This document shows, in pieces, positions 35,641 through 45,924 of a stretch of DNA of 64,000 nucleotides. A model generated the notes under the pieces. That model saw nothing but the letters and a program-made list of their open reading frames with translations, searched no databases and was not told the DNA's origin. This stretch comes from Eucalyptus grandis. Its lineage: Eukaryota > Streptophyta > Magnoliopsida > Myrtales > Myrtaceae. Position numbers and translations under genes: made by a program. Position 1 is the stretch's first letter. Every line of letters starts with the position of its first letter. The stretch is taken from positions 66,846,115 through 66,910,114 of the forward strand of contig NC_052619.1 in assembly GCF_016545825.1 (NCBI RefSeq), given 5' to 3'.

Positions 35641-36600
35641 AATGTTAATGTCGATGGTTGTTTTTCTTTAATCGCATCTTTTAGTAATGTTGAGATTGAG
35701 GCAAGTACTTGGCATGCTAGATTATGTCACATTGGATTGCAAAGAATGCAAAGATTAGCTAGAGAATGCCTTTTAGGGTCATTCACTAATGTTAGTCTAT
35801 CCGTATGTGAACATTGTCTAGCGGGAAAAATAACTAGAAAACCATTCGGTAAAGGGACTAGAACTAAATTTCCATTGCATCTCATACATTCTGACATTTG
35901 TGGTCATTTGAATGTGAGGGCGAGGCATGAAGCCTCATATTTCATCACTTTCATAAATGACTTCACACGTTTTAGTTATGTCTTTCTGATCTCCCATAAG
36001 TCAGAAGCATTATACTGCTTTAGACGATATATAGCGATGGTAGAGAATCAGTTGAATAAAACAATAAAGACATTGAGAACGATCATGAGTATCTATCGGA
36101 GAAATTCAAGGCTCTTTGTGATGAAAATGGAATTATACGACAATTGACTATTCCTGGTACTTCACAACAAAATGGGGTAGCTGAGAGAAGGAATAGAACC
36201 CTATTGGAAATTGTTAGGTCTATGATGGCGCAAACAAATTTACCTATCTCCTATTGGGGAGATACGCTATTGGAAATTGTTAGGTCTATGATGGCGCAAA
36301 CAAATTTACCTATCTCCTATTGAGGAGATACGTTATTGACTGCTGCCTTTATACTTAACCGAGTGCCCTCAAAATCGGTCACTTCCACCCCTTATGAATT
36401 ATGGACTGGTAGGAAACCACATTTGAGTAGTTTACGTAGATATGAAGCTTATGTTCATGATTCTTCCTATAAATATGACAAATTAGATTCTAGAGGGAAG
36501 AAATATATCTTTATAAGATATTCTAAACACTCCAAAGGGTACGTGTTCATAGGTGAACAAGTTAATGGAAGTGTGACCAAAATGAAGTCATGAGATGTCA
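35641..36600 (+). pseudogene. copia integrase remnant with 66-bp internal duplication
   Basis: The HHCC zinc region is visible (HARLCHIGLQRMQRLA-like, then CEHCLAGK), followed by the catalytic core start (LIHSDICG and NDFTRFSYVFL). The frame shifts near 36,085 and continues in the next frame through QQNGVAERRNRTLLE. Directly after it the 66-bp segment 36201-36266 is repeated at 36267-36332; the second copy differs by one base that creates a stop at about 36321. A further in-frame stop ends the region at 36591. Confidence 0.85.
36201..36332 (+). repeat. two 66-bp tandem copies within integrase
   Basis: 36201-36266 and 36267-36332 are identical except one G-to-A difference (GGGGAG against GAGGAG). 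The unit is 22 codons, so the duplication itself keeps the frame. Confidence 0.95.
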
Positions 36601-36605
36601 CGTTC

Positions 36606-37855
36606 TTGGAGAACGATTTTTCTAATAGAGGTGAGATTGATAAGGATTTCCAATTATATGAAATGGATCATCCTGATAACACACCCACTGATATTGTAAA
36701 GGGAAATGAAAATTTACCTCAACATGCAAGACCTAGTGGGAGTGTTGCATCGCCTAACAAATTAAATTCAAGAGAAATTCAATTGCGTAAAAATAATCGT
36801 AAAAGTATTCCTCGTCATCGTTTTGAGATTGAAGGGGAAGCATTTATGATTGCTCAAAATGACAATGTCGAGCCTAAGACTGTTCAAGAGGCTCTCTCAT
36901 CCTCTAATAAGGGTGAATGGAGAAAAGCTTTGGAAGATGAGATGGAGTCAATGAGGGCAAACCATGTCTGGGACTTGGTTGATCTACCACTCAATCGTAA
37001 GGCCATTGGAAACAAATGGGTCTTCGAGATTAAGTGAAGGGCGGATGGATCCATTGAAAAGTATAAGGCTCGTCTTGTGGCGAAAGGTTATACTCAACAA
37101 GAGGGTATAGATTATGAGAAAAAAATTTCACCTGTTGTAAGGTTTGCCTCAATACGCCTTATTCTAGCCATCATTACACATTTAGACCTTGAATTGCATC
37201 AGATGGATGTAAAGACGGCATTTCTCATTGAAGAACTAGATGAAGAAATCTATATGAAACAACCGATAGGTTTCATAGTTAAAGGTCAAGAGCATAAATT
37301 TTGCAAGTTTCATCACTCAATATATGGCCTTAAACAATCATCTAGACAGTGGTATTTTCGTTTTCATCGAGCTATAACAACTTTTGGTTTCATGATGATC
37401 AAAGAAGATCACTGTGTCTATGTCAAGCGGTCCGAAAATAATTTTGTAATTTTATCACTTTAAGTGAACAATATTTTATTGGCTGGAAATGACAAGATTA
37501 TGGTTATCACCATAAAACAATGGTTGTCCTCTAATTTTGAAATGAAGGACATGGAAGAAGCTGCTTATATATTAGGAATTAAGATCGAAAGAGATCGATC
37601 AAGGAAACTCATTACTTTATCACAAGAGTCTTATATTATGAAGATTTTTGAACGTTTCAATATGCAGTATTGCAATCCCATTGATACTCCTGTCATGCAA
37701 GGTGAGGGTCTAAGTACTGAGATGTATCTTAAGACTCTAGAAGAAATTAAAATGATGGAAACTGTTCCTTACGCTAGTATGGTCGGAAGTTTGATGTATG
37801 CTATGATGTGTACTCGACCCGACATATGCTATGCCGTGAGATTGGTGAGCTGATA
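36606..37855 (+). pseudogene. copia reverse transcriptase remnant
   Basis: Typical copia RT segments occur in order: VQEALSSSNKGEWRKALEDE, HVWDLVDLP, KWVFEIK, KARLVAKGYTQQEGIDY, LDLELHQMDVKTAFL, SIYGLKQSSRQWY and PYASMVGSLMYAMMCTRPDI. Stops fall at 37035, 37461 and 37851. The usual YVDD catalytic box at 37461-37472 reads stop-V-N-N, so both catalytic aspartates are changed to asparagine. Confidence 0.9.
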
Positions 37856-37889
37856 TCAATCAAATCTCAGTCAAGCACACTGGAAAGCA

Positions 37890-38435
37890 ATGAAGAGGAT
37901 CCTGAGATACTTGAAGGGCATCATGGACTATCGACTTTATTACCAAGGAAGTGATTTACACCTATCAGGTTATTCAGATGCTGATTGGGGTGGAGACTTG
38001 GATGAACGTAAATCGACTTCTGGATATGCGTTCTTGCTCAATGGAGGTGCGATTTCTTGGAATAGCAAGAAACAGACATGCACGGCTTTGTCTACGATGG
38101 AGGCAGAATTTATTGCATGTTCTGCCACAGTGCTAGAAGCAGCATGGCTAAAATGTTTTTTGAAAAATTTAGCTACTTTCACTAAAGTTCCAAGACCGGT
38201 GACAGTTTATTGTGATAGTCAAGCAGCCATTGCCTATGTGAAAGATCCCAAGTATCATGGAAGGACAAAGCACATTAACATAAAGAATAACTTCATCAGA
38301 GATATTATAGCGCATAAAGAAGTGATCCTGCAATACATTTCAACCAATATAATGGTTGCTGATCCATTTACGAAGGCTATTTCTAGAGACATATTCTTGA
38401 CCCATAGAATGTCACTAGGATTGCGTAGAATGTGA
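37890..38435 (+). pseudogene. copia RNase H remnant (longest intact frame)
   Basis: A 181-codon open frame with the copia RNase H signatures: SDADWGGDLDERKSTSGY, ALSTMEAEFIA, VYCDSQAAIAYVKDP and HGRTKHINI. The domain would degrade the RNA strand of RNA-DNA hybrids during reverse transcription. It is the only complete domain in this copy but is cut off from RT by a stop at 37851. Confidence 0.9.
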
Positions 38436-39591
38436 TATATGTTATTGTAGAGGATCATTGGTTTATGTATTTGTGGACATATGTATTGTACTTGTTTATT
38501 TATTAGTGATTTGATGTTTTATCAATAAATACAAATCCACTATGAGACTAGCACAAACACACATGTATTATTGAAAAGTATGTCAGCAGGTAATGATTGG
38601 CTCACTCACGCGAACAATCACCTCAAGTGCTTTAGATAGCACGTTGAGATGAGACGTTATGTACAAATAAATACTGAAGAGCAAGTCTGGTACATAAAAT
38701 ATGTCGCATTGATTGGAGTCAAGATGAAGTCTGTGATTTGTTTATAACAAGACCGAATATGATATTCCTACAATCATGTATACCTAAAAGATGCCGGATG
38801 CGAGTACTTAATTGGGCGCTATAGAAAGCGAGCTGATATAACACTCGGGCTAAACATGAGTACGTGAGAAACACGTGACTATGTTTAGGCTAAGATCCGT
38901 ATGGTGGATATATTTGATAAATGACATACGCTCTTATAGAAAGAGTAATCCACTATAACATGTAATTCATACTACATGTGCATTGTACGACCAATAAGGG
39001 AAGATGAGTAAAATTATCCCTATTTACTCATCGTGTGAGCCCTTAAGGTAATTTATAATTTATCTCAATTTTGTGCCCTATGTTACTTCTGACTATGTTC
39101 TCGAAGTAAAATATCAATGTTGCTATTTTAGCATGTTATGAGCGGTCATGAATAGATATGGCCTATGGGACGTGTCTAGGAAAGCAGTTGTTCTGAAATT
39201 GAGAGAGACATGAGTGCGAAGGAAGACTATTGTTGTTTTACATCTATCACATGTATTTACTAGTCGACCAATTGCATCGCCCTCTGTGATTGTGGATGTA
39301 ATTGTAAATACATTGTATTTTTTGATAATAGTCAAGTATAGCCTTTAAGGGATAGGTATACTTGGACCGATGTAACAAAATATGTCTGGGGCACTGTGAG
39401 ACATCGATTGTTTATTTCTTTTCGGGGTTGTAACCATTATGTCATCCTTAACAGGTGCATAATTAGAGCTCCCAAGTGCAGATGTACTCACTGGACGCAC
39501 AGCTTATTTGCCAGTATGAATTGTTTTGTAAAGTCGATGAATGTTGAATGCCTTATATTCTTAATAGAGCGCTATCAAACCCATCATGTCC
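38436..39591 (+). other. copia 3' noncoding region
   Basis: About 1.15 kb between RNase H and the polypurine tract with no sustained frame. No envelope-like gene or transduced host exon was recognised. Confidence 0.6.
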
Positions 39592-39601
39592 GAGTGGGAG
39601 A
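39592..39601 (+). other. polypurine tract
   Basis: GAGTGGGAGA directly before the 3' LTR, the plus-strand priming site. Confidence 0.85.
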
Positions 39602-39994
39602 TGTTGTACTTTAGCTGGTACGTTCATAATAGGGTGCAATTGGAACGCACCGTTTCGTTTTGATGCGTTACGATGGAAAGACACTAATGGAGGGGTACGA
39701 AGGGAGACGTATAAAAGCCTCCCGAACACAACTGTTGAAGGTGTTAGCAGATCATTCACACCAAAACTTCTCTCCATTTTTCCATCAAAGAAGAAGGCAT
39801 TCCATTTTCACTTTTACGAAGAACAACCGGCATTTACGCTGGGGAAATCGGGTGCTTTCCTCGTGATCGCATCCAGACCAACGTGGAGTAATTTCGTTCG
39901 TGATTCATCATCAATTCAACGTTCGTTCCGGGGTTAATTGTTGTTTGCGCATCGGAATCAGGTAAGTCGTATTCCACCGACTTGAATTCCAACA
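39602..39994 (+). repeat. 3' LTR of the copia element
   Basis: Begins TGTTGTACTTTAGC, ends GAATTCCAACA, 393 bp. TATA box at 39710-39716. This TATA faces the downstream host sequence and could drive read-out transcription. Confidence 0.95.
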
Positions 39995-39999
39995 GTATG
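39995..39999. repeat. right target-site duplication GTATG
   Basis: Copy of 32519-32523. Confidence 0.9.
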
Positions 40000-40009
40000 T
40001 TTTTCTTAG

Positions 40010-40125
40010 GTCAGCCTGAACTCATCGATCAGCTGCTGAAGACATGCTTTGAACTCGCGTCTTTTGATCAATGTCGTGCGTTTCTTGAAATGACTATGCT
40101 GTCGAATTGCTGCGTATTTATTTAG
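40010..40125 (+). other. possible last exon of the gene split by the copia element
   Basis: TTTTTCTTAG at 40000-40009 is a good splice acceptor. After it, 38 codons are open and end in TAG (QPELIDQLLKTCFELASF...). Joined to a donor G|GTAATA at 32435/32436, the reading frame of the PGRRDPYNDLL segment continues without a break. If right, the retrotransposon sits inside an intron. I do not recognise the peptide, and 38 open codons could be chance. Confidence 0.25.
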
Positions 40126-40814
40126 TTCTTCTTCCCAACACGACAACCTGCACATGCCCTTCTCGTTTCGAAGCCAAGGTTTACATTGGAGTTTAGCATG
40201 ACTTTGCGACGGCTCGGCATTCGCTTCTCCCTCGTTGCCCTATCACATATGGCTGGTGCCATTCAATCTCGCTTTTGATACAGCAAATTTTGTTCCTGAA
40301 TTTCACCTTTCATCTCAGATCTTCTTCTTTGGCATGCGTGATCATGATGATGCTGATTCGCAATCTCCAGTTCTAACATCAGCAAGTACTTTACATTCAC
40401 TTCAAGTATATCGTGAATTGGCTGACGATTGACTTCTTTGTAACGTAACGTTCACACCGTCTGTAGATCTTGATCGGATCAGAAAGCTCAATCTTGACAC
40501 CTACCTCAGAAGCCGATGCTTGATTTGAGCTTTGATCGACAGACATTTTACCATCGACTAGTAGAGTTTTTTGGTTGAGCTTGCGTGATCCGCGCAAGCT
40601 TTAACGTTTGGGAAGAATCCCATAGAATCGACGTAATTATTCACATTCATTACCCACATGAAGAGAGAGAAAAAACAAGGTTCGGCTGTCTTTTTTACAT
40701 CACACGTCAGATCGGCTTCACCGCATTCAGACAGACACTCTTTCTACCTTTTTACCCTGCAAGCCACTTACATTTTATCGCAAATCCAAGCCCCATGAAA
40801 GCACAGCAGGCCCA
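40126..40814. other. intergenic plus likely 3' UTR of the REF-like gene
   Basis: No gene recognised. The part nearest 40,815 should include the 3' UTR of the minus-strand REF/SRPP gene. Confidence 0.4.
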
Positions 40815-42339
40815 TCAATCCGACTCGGAACTTGAAGCGGGCTTAGGCAGAACCTCGACCTCGCCATTCTTCTCCGCTTCGCCGCATTTGAATGCCTTGG
40901 CGATCTCATCAATAGGGACCGGCGGCAAATAGCCGATCACAGGATAGCCCTTCTGCTTCATGTCCATGACGACATTGTTGTACTTCTTGGACCAGTGAGC
41001 AGCTGTCGGCACTGTCATGTCCACCACCATGTGCAAGGGCTGAACCTTGTTGAGCCTGATCCAGACCTTCACGCTCTGGTCCAGGAAGACATGCTTCGAC
41101 TCGGTAGCAGCGTAGTGCAGAGCTGCGTGCGGGCCTCCCGTTTGAGCCTCGTTCACGAGCCTCTGAGCCTTCTCTGCAGTCTTCAGAATCAAGTGATGGA
41201 TGTCGTGAGCTACGTGCTTGGCAAAGGGAGGCGCATGCTTGTCGAATTTGTGCGTTGCTTCATCGACCTGCAACAGTAAACAGCCGGTGACTACTTCAGC
41301 ATATCCCGAATGCTGTCGTCCCTTCTTCAATACGAAAAGCTCTAACCAATTCGTTGGCCATTCGAACTTCTCCTTTTCATATGTCCTAGAAGTACTACCC
41401 CTTGAAATTCTTACACGTTAGCAAGAGTTTGGGCGTTCAATCGATCACGCGATAAACATCAAAATTCCGTACGCATCAATAATCTCATCTTCAGATGAAT
41501 GCAACTTCCTTTGAAGAGACTATGGAAATCCATTCCAAAGACACAACAAACGCAACTCAATCTCACAGCAGCGCTCAAAACAAAAGCGGGGACTGACCAA
41601 ATCATATGAATCCGCAATGGCGTGGCTTATTATTCGTTACGGACTCAAGAGTTCCGGGCTAAGCTCACTAGTTGCGCCGATTCAGGTCTCCAAAATGATA
41701 ACAAAACTCGACTATTCGAGTTCATAGTCGATTTTCGATATCAAATGAACTCGAAACGAAATGGTCAGCTTGAGCAGCTATCGAATAGCTTAACGTGTCG
41801 ACACCGCTAATCAGAAGGTCAAACGGTCCGCGAGCTGCTAAACATTACCTGAAAAAGTTCTCCAACTGTCCTTCCGATTAACAAGGAAGACGATCTAAGG
41901 AAGGTGAAAACCTCGCGTGGAAACGGGAACGGACTGAGTAAAAAGAGAAGAGAACGCGCGACTTCTATATTCTTCCTAAACCTACATCGAAACTTTCCGA
42001 TCGAATAACAGAGATCTCGAGCAGAAGACTCCGGCCGATCGGAGACAAATCACAGCAACCGAATCAAGCAAAAGATTCCGGGAGACTACTAACCTTCCGA
42101 TCAGCGAAGACGAGGAGATCCTCCGGCACGTCCTTGAGCTTCTCGTAGACGGGGCCCACGACGGCCGTCACGGCCCCCTCCACGGTGGCCACCGCCGGCC
42201 TCAGGGGCCCGCAATTGCGCTTCGCCCGGTCGTAGAGGCCCGACACGAAGACCAGGGCGTGGACCGCGGTCAGCCTGACGAAACCGAGGTGCTTCAGCTG
42301 GCGGCGATGCGCCTTCGTCTCGCCGTTCTCGGCCTCCAT
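40815..42339 (-). CDS. REF/SRPP family lipid-droplet-associated protein (LDAP1-like)
   Basis: Exon 1 runs from the ATG at 42339 to 42094 (82 codons) and exon 2 from 41267 to the stop at 40815; the 826-bp GT-AG intron falls in phase 0, giving 232 residues, a usual size for this family. The REF domain covers residues about 15-215, with LKHLGFVRLTAVHALVFVS near the N-terminus, then VEGAVTAVVGPVYEKLKDVP, and YPVIGYLPPVPIDEIAKAF near the C-terminus. These proteins coat cytosolic lipid droplets (rubber particles in latex plants) and rise under stress and in senescence. The C-terminal tail is Glu/Ser-rich, as in stress-related proteins. A TATA-like box and an ABRE lie upstream. It corresponds best to Arabidopsis At1g67360 by family and position. 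The gene looks intact. Confidence 0.93.
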
Positions 42340-42607
42340 CGGGTTTCACTCCACAACCGGGGAAAAACCAGGCTGCGCGAAGGCAAGAAAAAGGAAGAGA
42401 GAGCGCGCGAATCCTCAGATCACGATCGCCGTCCGATCGGCGGAGCGAAGAAGGAGAGAAGATTCGCGGCGGCGATGATTACCTTCAAGCTCCGGCGGCG
42501 CTCGAATCGGAGAGGGGGTTCGCTTGCTGCTAGCGTCGCTTCTGGAGTTGGCACTTGGTGCGCGAGATTCGATGAGGGAGAAGCTTGTTTACGGGTGCGC
42601 AGGTAGG

Positions 42608-42617
42608 AATATTTATG
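42608..42617 (-). promoter_or_regulatory. TATA-like box of the REF/SRPP gene
   Basis: The minus strand reads CATAAATATT about 270 bp upstream of the ATG; a leader of roughly 240 nt would follow. Confidence 0.45.
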
Positions 42618-42865
42618 CTGGAGGAACGAATTATTTAAAGGGGCGTTGGAATAAAGTAAATTTCCGCACTTAATGAAAGGGGAAAATTGGAGGAAAATCT
42701 AGAAGGAAAATCACAAAATTGACACTTCGGAAGTGGGGCCCTCGCGAACGGGATCGATCGGACGGTGGAGACGGGAGGATAGTCTACATCTATGTTGTTG
42801 TCGTGAGGGCGAGGTCAGGGGGAGGGAGGAAGCTTCTAGAGGGGAAAGGAGAGGCTTCGGGGAGG

Positions 42866-42874
42866 ACACGTGGC
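42866..42874 (-). promoter_or_regulatory. ABRE/G-box upstream of the REF/SRPP gene
   Basis: ACACGTGGC (plus strand) is a strong ABA-responsive element core, about 250 bp upstream of the TATA-like box in a GC-rich stretch. It would suit the stress-inducible behaviour known for the family. Confidence 0.5.
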
Positions 42875-43024
42875 GCGATGGTGACGCCGGCTTTTTGGCG
42901 GGCCCCGGGGGGAGCAAGATCTAGATATCGATGGAACGCAGCGTCGTACAGTGATGGAATCCGCAGTTTAAGGCCACACGATGGGCTTGCCGATGGCAGG
43001 TGGCCGGGGGGCCCCACCTGATTG

Positions 43025-44220
43025 GGACCTTTTCTAAAGTAAATGACGAGAATGATTACTAAGCTTTGGCTTTATATCAAGTATACTTTCTATATTTTAA
43101 ATTTATAGGAAGTGTGAATTCCTAAATTATGATTTTCAAACTTTTGATACTTATTCAAATTTAGTCTTTGAATTGTAGGAAAATATTCCAAATTATCCCT
43201 AAATTTGAACTATTGGAAAAATGCCATTAAGTGTTTCGTATGATTTAGAAATTAAATTGAATATGTATAAAAAATCCAAGTATCACATTCAATAAATTAA
43301 AAGTACATAAACGATATGACGTATTTAGTTAAAGTTTATAAATCACATTATACATTATATTAAATTTCAGAAATCATTTATATTATTATCATTTCTCAAT
43401 TTCAACAATAATGCCAAAAGCATTGCATTACTGCTTCAGAGACTTCCAAGAGAGCTATTTTATGAGATTTAAAATGATTTGATCATGGTAATTTTCATTC
43501 GTAACAAAAGTTAATATTTTCATTATAATTAGCATTAGAGAGAGTTTTGGGGGCACTCGTCAAAATATTTTTAAAAACGAAATTCACAAAATTCATCTTA
43601 CTAGTTATTCAATAAGTGCTAGCCAAACACTTAAAAAGAAAAACTTTTATCACGCTTATAAGAAAAACTCATATCATAACTATAGTTATCAATAATATGA
43701 CGATGGTTACGGAATGAACGAGGCTTCCCATCGTACCCCTTTCATTCCATTGACTCCACATTTACATATTATTTCGAGATTAGTAAGTAATCAGTCGATT
43801 CACATTCAACTTTGAAAGATTTCAAGTAGGTGACTGAGAACTCGTTCCATACTCAACGAGCTCTTTACATAATTTAATTCGACGGCTTGCCTACGCGAGC
43901 ACGTCGGCAACGAACACCTCCACAAGAAAAAGTCTCGACCTTTCGAAGGGTTTCCGAACTACCCGGGGGGGGCGTCACATCTTAGGTAACGAATTTTCCT
44001 ACAATCGCATAGAAAGAGGACAAACGACAAGTACAACCGACAGTCGTCCGAGACCTAATCCAACGCAGAGAGGCCAGACCACCATCAACTGTCCTACGTA
44101 AATACGATAGAGGCGACTTGACTCCTGTCTTAACGACAAGGACAGCCGGAAACAAGGCGTTCCAGTGGAGATTATGTTCGAAGTCAATCTTGAAGATGAG
44201 ACGCACTAAGATTAGATTAA
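43025..44220. other. intergenic, no gene recognised
   Basis: AT-rich up to about 43,800, then mixed composition. Short frames on the minus strand at 43982-44206 show no known motif. Confidence 0.4.
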
Positions 44221-45140
44221 TCAGGATGCACTGTTGACCAACCCGTGGGCTGAAGAAATCCCACAGATTTTGAAGTGAAATCAGCCGAAACTCAAGTTGT
44301 TGGGATTATATTATGCACAAATGAAAGAGAGAGCCACACCTAAAGGCAATACAATATCGAAAAAGGCAAAAGCCACTAGACGAGAGGGGCAAGCAGCGAT
44401 TGGAAGAAGTAAAGAGGGAAGCCTGATCTCTTTCTTACTGGCAAAACCACTTTTTGGAAGTCTGATAGCACTCTCACATGAACGCCTAGCATCACAATTC
44501 CATTTTTATCTAAATTGTGGAGTAAATGGGCTTCTAGATGCGGTATTTCGTTAGTGATCCTTTCGGGTCCATAGCTTGTCACATGAGTCTGAATTGTATG
44601 GCCTGGTTGGCAGCAGACTTCGAAGATAGTTTGGGTCATACCTCTCTCTCTATCTCGGTCTCGGTTTTGCATCATATATCAATTTGGAGAACATTTTGAT
44701 TGGCTGTAGTGCAGATTAAGGAGCTGTCGCTTTTTTGACAAGCCAAATGAGTGATTCTACCTCAAAAGATGGAAAAAAACCTGACAAAAAGGGAATTGAA
44801 TTAGGAACAATGCCTAGTGCCAGAAAGGCTTTTTGAGTTTGAGTGAACACCCACTTAATAAAATAGATTGTACAACTTACATAAACCAGACTACTGACAG
44901 ATTTGGGTGGGGCCCTTGGAGAATATCGTATTCTAAGTAGAAGACCCCACGTACCATCCGAAAGGCTGATTCTCTCTCATTCGCCAAACTAGCCAGTGGA
45001 AGTCCCTCAATTGGTCCTTTCTCTCCTCTTTCACCAGTGAGTGGTGACTTTCCTTTTTTTTTTCTAGGTGGGTACCTCTTGGATTCAGAGTTTAGCTCCA
45101 AATATTCGCTATTGGGATAGGATGGCTCCTACTAACTCTC

Positions 45141-45166
45141 CCCCCCTAAGAACCGCACGTGCGAGG
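45141..45166 (-). other. group II intron 3'-end-like motif
   Basis: On the minus strand CTCGCACGTGCGGTTCTTAG followed by a run of G resembles the 3' half of domain V and the junction to domain VI in plant mitochondrial group II introns. The 5' half of domain V is not convincing, so it would be a remnant. Confidence 0.35.
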
Positions 45167-45218
45167 ATCAAGAGAAGAACTAGTTTTCTTCTTTAACTAT
45201 ATCCCATCCTATACATCA

Positions 45219-45227
45219 TAATAGAAC
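45219..45227. repeat. 9-bp target-site duplication, left copy
   Basis: TAATAGAAC, repeated exactly at 45916-45924. Nine bases is the typical target duplication length of Mutator-like elements. Confidence 0.9.
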
Positions 45228-45915
45228 GGGAAAAGTGTTAAAAAAAAGTCCTAAACCTTTTATATTTGTGCAAATTTAGTTCTAAACATTTTTACGTTAT
45301 GCCAATTTAGTCATTTCCGACCAATTTTGGCTAGATTTTGTTAGCGTATCCGAAATTTGATGTGGACAACTTTTAATGATATTTTAATATTTTTGAATTT
45401 TTTCTTTTTATTTTTTATTTTTCCTTCTCCTCCCCCTTCCTCCAGCTGATCACCAGACCTCAGCAACCGGCTAGAGGTGACAGCCAATGAGATCGACTAG
45501 AGACGACGATCGGCGAGGTTGAGGTCGACCTTGCCAGCCACCTCGCCAATGGGCTGCGAGGGCGGCCTCGCCGGGAGGCGAAGTGGCCGGTGAGGTCGAC
45601 CTCAACCGACAATCGGCGTTGTCTCTGGTCGAGCGCGGGGGCCCGGCGATTGGCTGGAGGAATGAGGAGAAGGAAAAAATAAAAATAAAAATTCAAAAAT
45701 ATTATTAAAAGTTGTCCATGTCGGTGCTGATTAGGCCACGTCAACCAGCCGACATTCAGTCAGCAAAATCCGGCTAAAATCCTACCAAAATTGGCCGGAA
45801 ATGATTGAATTGGTACAATGTAAAAAAATTTATGATTAAATTGGCACAAAAAAAAAGTTTAGGACTAAATTATCACAAATACAAAAGGTTTAGGACTTTT
45901 TTTAACACTTTTCCC
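45228..45915. mobile_element. non-autonomous Mutator-like fold-back element (688 bp)
   Basis: The element starts GGGAAAAGTGTTAAAAAAAG, and its end read in reverse complement is nearly the same (GGGAAAAGTGTTAAAAAAAG with one A fewer). The inverted arms continue through AATTTAGTTCTAAAC-type sub-repeats and then through a GC-rich core, where GGTTGAGGTCGACC on the left pairs with the same sequence inverted on the right. The element is thus palindromic over almost its whole length, with a short centre near 45,560. It carries no transposase. The perfect 9-bp flanking duplication gives exact boundaries and suggests a fairly recent insertion. Confidence 0.9.
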
Positions 45916-45924
45916 TAATAGAAC
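45916..45924. repeat. 9-bp target-site duplication, right copy
   Basis: TAATAGAAC, identical to 45219-45227. Confidence 0.9.

Larger units (their letters stand above)
32524..39994 (+). mobile_element. full-length, decayed Ty1/copia LTR retrotransposon (7,471 bp)
   Basis: Two 393-bp LTRs start TGTTG and end CAACA and are flanked by the 5-bp duplication GTATG. After the 5' LTR comes a primer binding site; before the 3' LTR, a purine tract. Internal order is Gag with a zinc knuckle, protease, integrase, reverse transcriptase, RNase H: the copia order. By eye the LTRs differ at about 24 of 393 positions (about 6 percent), mostly transitions. With an assumed plant rate of 1.3e-8 per site per year this would mean roughly 2-3 million years. 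The coding region is broken by at least nine stops, a frameshift and an internal duplication, so the copy is not autonomous. Confidence 0.96.
44225..45227. other. probable nuclear mitochondrial DNA insert, left part
   Basis: The composition changes to the even, purine-tract-rich style of plant mitochondrial intergenic DNA. The part near 45,141-45,166 resembles the end of a mitochondrial group II intron. No recognisable mitochondrial exon was found, so the origin is inferred from style and that motif. The left boundary is uncertain. Confidence 0.4.

Noticed and set aside
41333..41683. frame overlap near the REF gene intron considered as extra exon
   Set aside because: The two REF exons already join in phase and give a full-length protein; nothing in the intron matches the family.
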